Origin: a virus
DNA: 23,479 bases
Virus record (IMG/VR): IMGVR_UViG_3300033052_000120
Coordinates: 1-23,479 of that record
Strand: one strand, 5' to 3'
Both the position numbers and the translations under genes were made by a program. Position 1 is the stretch's first letter. Each line of letters begins with the position of its first letter. The notes beneath the pieces are model-generated. The model worked only from the letters and a program-made list of their open reading frames with translations. It searched no databases and was not told where the DNA came from. Positions 22,369-23,479 of the stretch are shown piece after piece.

Positions 22369-22869
22369 ATGGCGGATATAGGCGACATCGCCAGTCTGGT
22401 GGGCGGCACGGCGACGGGTGGGCTGCTGGGCCTGGGCGGGGCGCTGGCCCAGAAGGTGGCCGGCTACTACATCGACAAGCAGAAGGCCAAGGACGACCTG
22501 GCGGCCAAGCAGGCCGAGTATGCCCACGCCCTGGACATGGCGCGCCTTGGCCAGTCGGCCGAGGCGGCCAAGGCTCAGGCCGACCTGCTGCTGGCCAAGC
22601 TGTCGGGAGAGGTGGCCTCGCTGCAGGCGTCGATCGCCGACAACACCGCGCTGATGGGGCGGGTTTCGCCCTGGGTGGCCGACGTGAACGGCCTGGCGCG
22701 CCCGGGGCTGACGCTGCTGCTGGTGCTGGCGGCGATGCTGACGGCGCTGGCCGTTACGCTGGGGGCGACGGATGCGTTGCTCAACCCGTTTTATCAGTTC
22801 AGCAGCATGGCCAGCATGGCGGTGGCCTGGTGGTTCGGCTCGCGCGACGGCGGTAGGGCTCGGGCGTAA
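22369..22869 (+). CDS. Holin-like membrane protein
   Basis: This 166-residue protein starts two bases after the endolysin stop; the frame is open earlier, but inside the endolysin gene. Residues about 8-30 are Gly/Ala/Leu-rich and weakly hydrophobic; residues about 36-90 form a charged, coiled-coil-like helix (DKQKAKDDLAAKQAEYAHALDM); residues about 114-133 are a clear transmembrane helix (LTLLLVLAAMLTALAVTL); and residues 144-157 (FSSMASMAVAWWFG) are a second membrane segment ending in the WWFGSR motif. The ARPGLTLLL...WWFGSR arrangement resembles phage and gene-transfer-agent 3TM holin-type proteins. Holins make pores through which endolysins reach the wall. The role is inferred from topology and position. 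Confidence 0.68.
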   Translation: MADIGDIASLVGGTATGGLLGLGGALAQKVAGYYIDKQKAKDDLAAKQAEYAHALDMARLGQSAEAAKAQADLLLAKLSGEVASLQASIADNTALMGRVSPWVADVNGLARPGLTLLLVLAAMLTALAVTLGATDALLNPFYQFSSMASMAVAWWFGSRDGGRARA

Positions 22870-22911
22870 CCGTTCGCCGGCGCCGGCGTTGTGATCTGCG
22901 AGGGGGTGAAG

Positions 22912-23193
22912 GTGAGCGAAGGACGCCAGACCGTGGCTGGAGCCTATCAGAAGATCGAAGCGCACGAGGAGTTGTGCGCCGAGCGCTATGCCAACATCCA
23001 CGCCAAGCTCGACGAGGTGAAGGGCGACCAGAAGGCCGCCCGCAACGCCATGTTCGGCCTGGCCATGGCGATCGTCGGCTGGCTGGTGGTGCAGATCTAC
23101 ACCGACCTCAAGGCGCCCAGGGCTGCGCCGACGGCCGTGGTGGCGGTCAATCCCGCGCCGGCGCCTCAGCCTTCACAGATCGCACCCCGTTAG
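22912..23193 (+). CDS. Small coiled-coil membrane protein of the lysis cassette
   Basis: From the GTG at 22912 the product is 93 residues; GTGs at 22891 and 22906 are alternatives, but AGGGGG (22901-22906) is best placed for 22912. It has an N-terminal charged helix (IEAHEELCAERYANIHAKLDEVKGDQKAARN), one transmembrane segment (about 46-64, AMFGLAMAIVGWLVVQIYT) and an Ala/Pro-rich tail (APRAAPTAVVAVNPAPAPQ). This layout resembles XhlA-type haemolysin/holin accessory proteins and other small phage lysis proteins; an Rz-like spanin role is less likely because the hydrophobic segment is not N-terminal. Its 3' end overlaps the convergent minus-strand gene by 47 bases. Confidence 0.68.
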   Translation: MSEGRQTVAGAYQKIEAHEELCAERYANIHAKLDEVKGDQKAARNAMFGLAMAIVGWLVVQIYTDLKAPRAAPTAVVAVNPAPAPQPSQIAPR

Positions 23194-23479
23194 CGTCGTC
23201 GGCCCGGAAGCGGGCGACGTAGTGCAGCATGCCGACGTCCATGCAACTGACGTCGACCGCACTGGCCGCCAGGCCGCCGCAGCGCGTCCGGCAGGTGAGG
23301 GCGCAGGTCGTCAGCAGGTGGGCGATTGGCCTGGCGGCGCTGGGGTGGTCGACGACCTTGGCCAGGTGGAGGTCGGTGGAGTGCCGGCAGCCGGGGCAAT
23401 GGACCGTGACCCGCCAGCCGAGGTCGGCGCAGACGCGCAGGGTGATCAGATCGGGGTTGATGGGCCAGCGTTCGCGCAT
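23147..23479 (-). CDS. Cys-rich protein of unknown function, possible zinc-binding
   Basis: On the minus strand an ATG at the very edge of the window (23479-23477) opens a 110-residue frame ending in TGA at 23149-23147. The gene may begin further to the right, outside the window. The protein has a possible zinc-ribbon layout: CPGC (C28, C31) and C-x3-C-x3-C (C59, C63, C67), plus C17 and C79. Its sequence is varied and protein-like (RWPINPDLITLRVCADLGWRVTVHCPGC), unlike most antisense shadows here. No + strand gene competes beyond 23193. It is convergent with the lysis genes, so it is probably a separate unit, either phage accessory or host. A chance frame cannot be excluded. Confidence 0.55.
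   Translation of the reverse strand: MRERWPINPDLITLRVCADLGWRVTVHCPGCRHSTDLHLAKVVDHPSAARPIAHLLTTCALTCRTRCGGLAASAVDVSCMDVGMLHYVARFRADDANGVRSVKAEAPARD

Noticed and set aside
1-23479. CRISPR array, tRNA, rRNA or insertion sequence
   Set aside because: No regularly spaced direct repeats, cloverleaf-like sequence, rRNA-like stretch or transposase frame was seen.

Overview
The window is the late (packaging, virion structure and lysis) half of a T7-like short-tailed phage genome, or of a prophage of that type. It is very GC-rich. Apart from one gene at the far right edge, every gene is on the + strand with few gaps and many 1-8 base stop/start overlaps. The high GC, weak Shine-Dalgarno (SD) use and style of the podovirus proteins suggest an alphaproteobacterial host, perhaps Caulobacterales; this is inference from style, not a match to a named genome. 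No integrase, repressor, replication gene, RNA polymerase or tRNA is visible, so lifestyle cannot be decided here.

Layout, left to right: leader with a hairpin and regulatory element (1-153); large terminase (154-1683); a small structural-type protein translationally coupled to a NodB/polysaccharide-deacetylase-like tail protein (1693-3815); a small pre-portal protein and the portal (3867-5755); an unknown gene overlapping the scaffold gene (5758-6964); a 240-base structured leader, then the major capsid protein (7205-8128); a small post-capsid protein (8221-8703); tail tubular proteins A and B (8816-11729); a block of internal/ejection proteins (11722-19882), which contains a gp13-like GNAT protein, gp14- and gp15-like proteins, an ejection protein with an embedded GNAT-like domain, a Gp49-family protein, a 54-residue gene and a large gp16-like protein; the tail fibre (19949-21652); a lysis cassette of GH19 endolysin, holin-like protein and small coiled-coil membrane protein (21701-23193); and a convergent Cys-rich gene at the right edge (23147-23479, minus strand).

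The genes form one assembly line: terminase and portal package DNA into a shell built by scaffold and capsid protein; the tubular proteins A and B close the portal and form the nozzle; internal proteins are ejected to carry DNA across the envelope; the fibre and probably the deacetylase-like protein contact the host surface; the lysis cassette releases progeny.

The most unusual signal is not a gene. A 33-base composite element (CYAASCCCCCCGCM, exactly 12 variable bases, SGAMSCT) occurs five times, always just upstream of a late gene: terminase, pre-portal, tail tubular B, tail fibre and endolysin. A degraded sixth copy lies before the Gp49-family gene. Its fixed internal spacing suggests a phage-specific promoter or other regulatory site. 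A second repeated leader (GGGCCTRAAGCC ... GCCCGG ... CCGGGGACC) precedes both the capsid gene and the gene after it.
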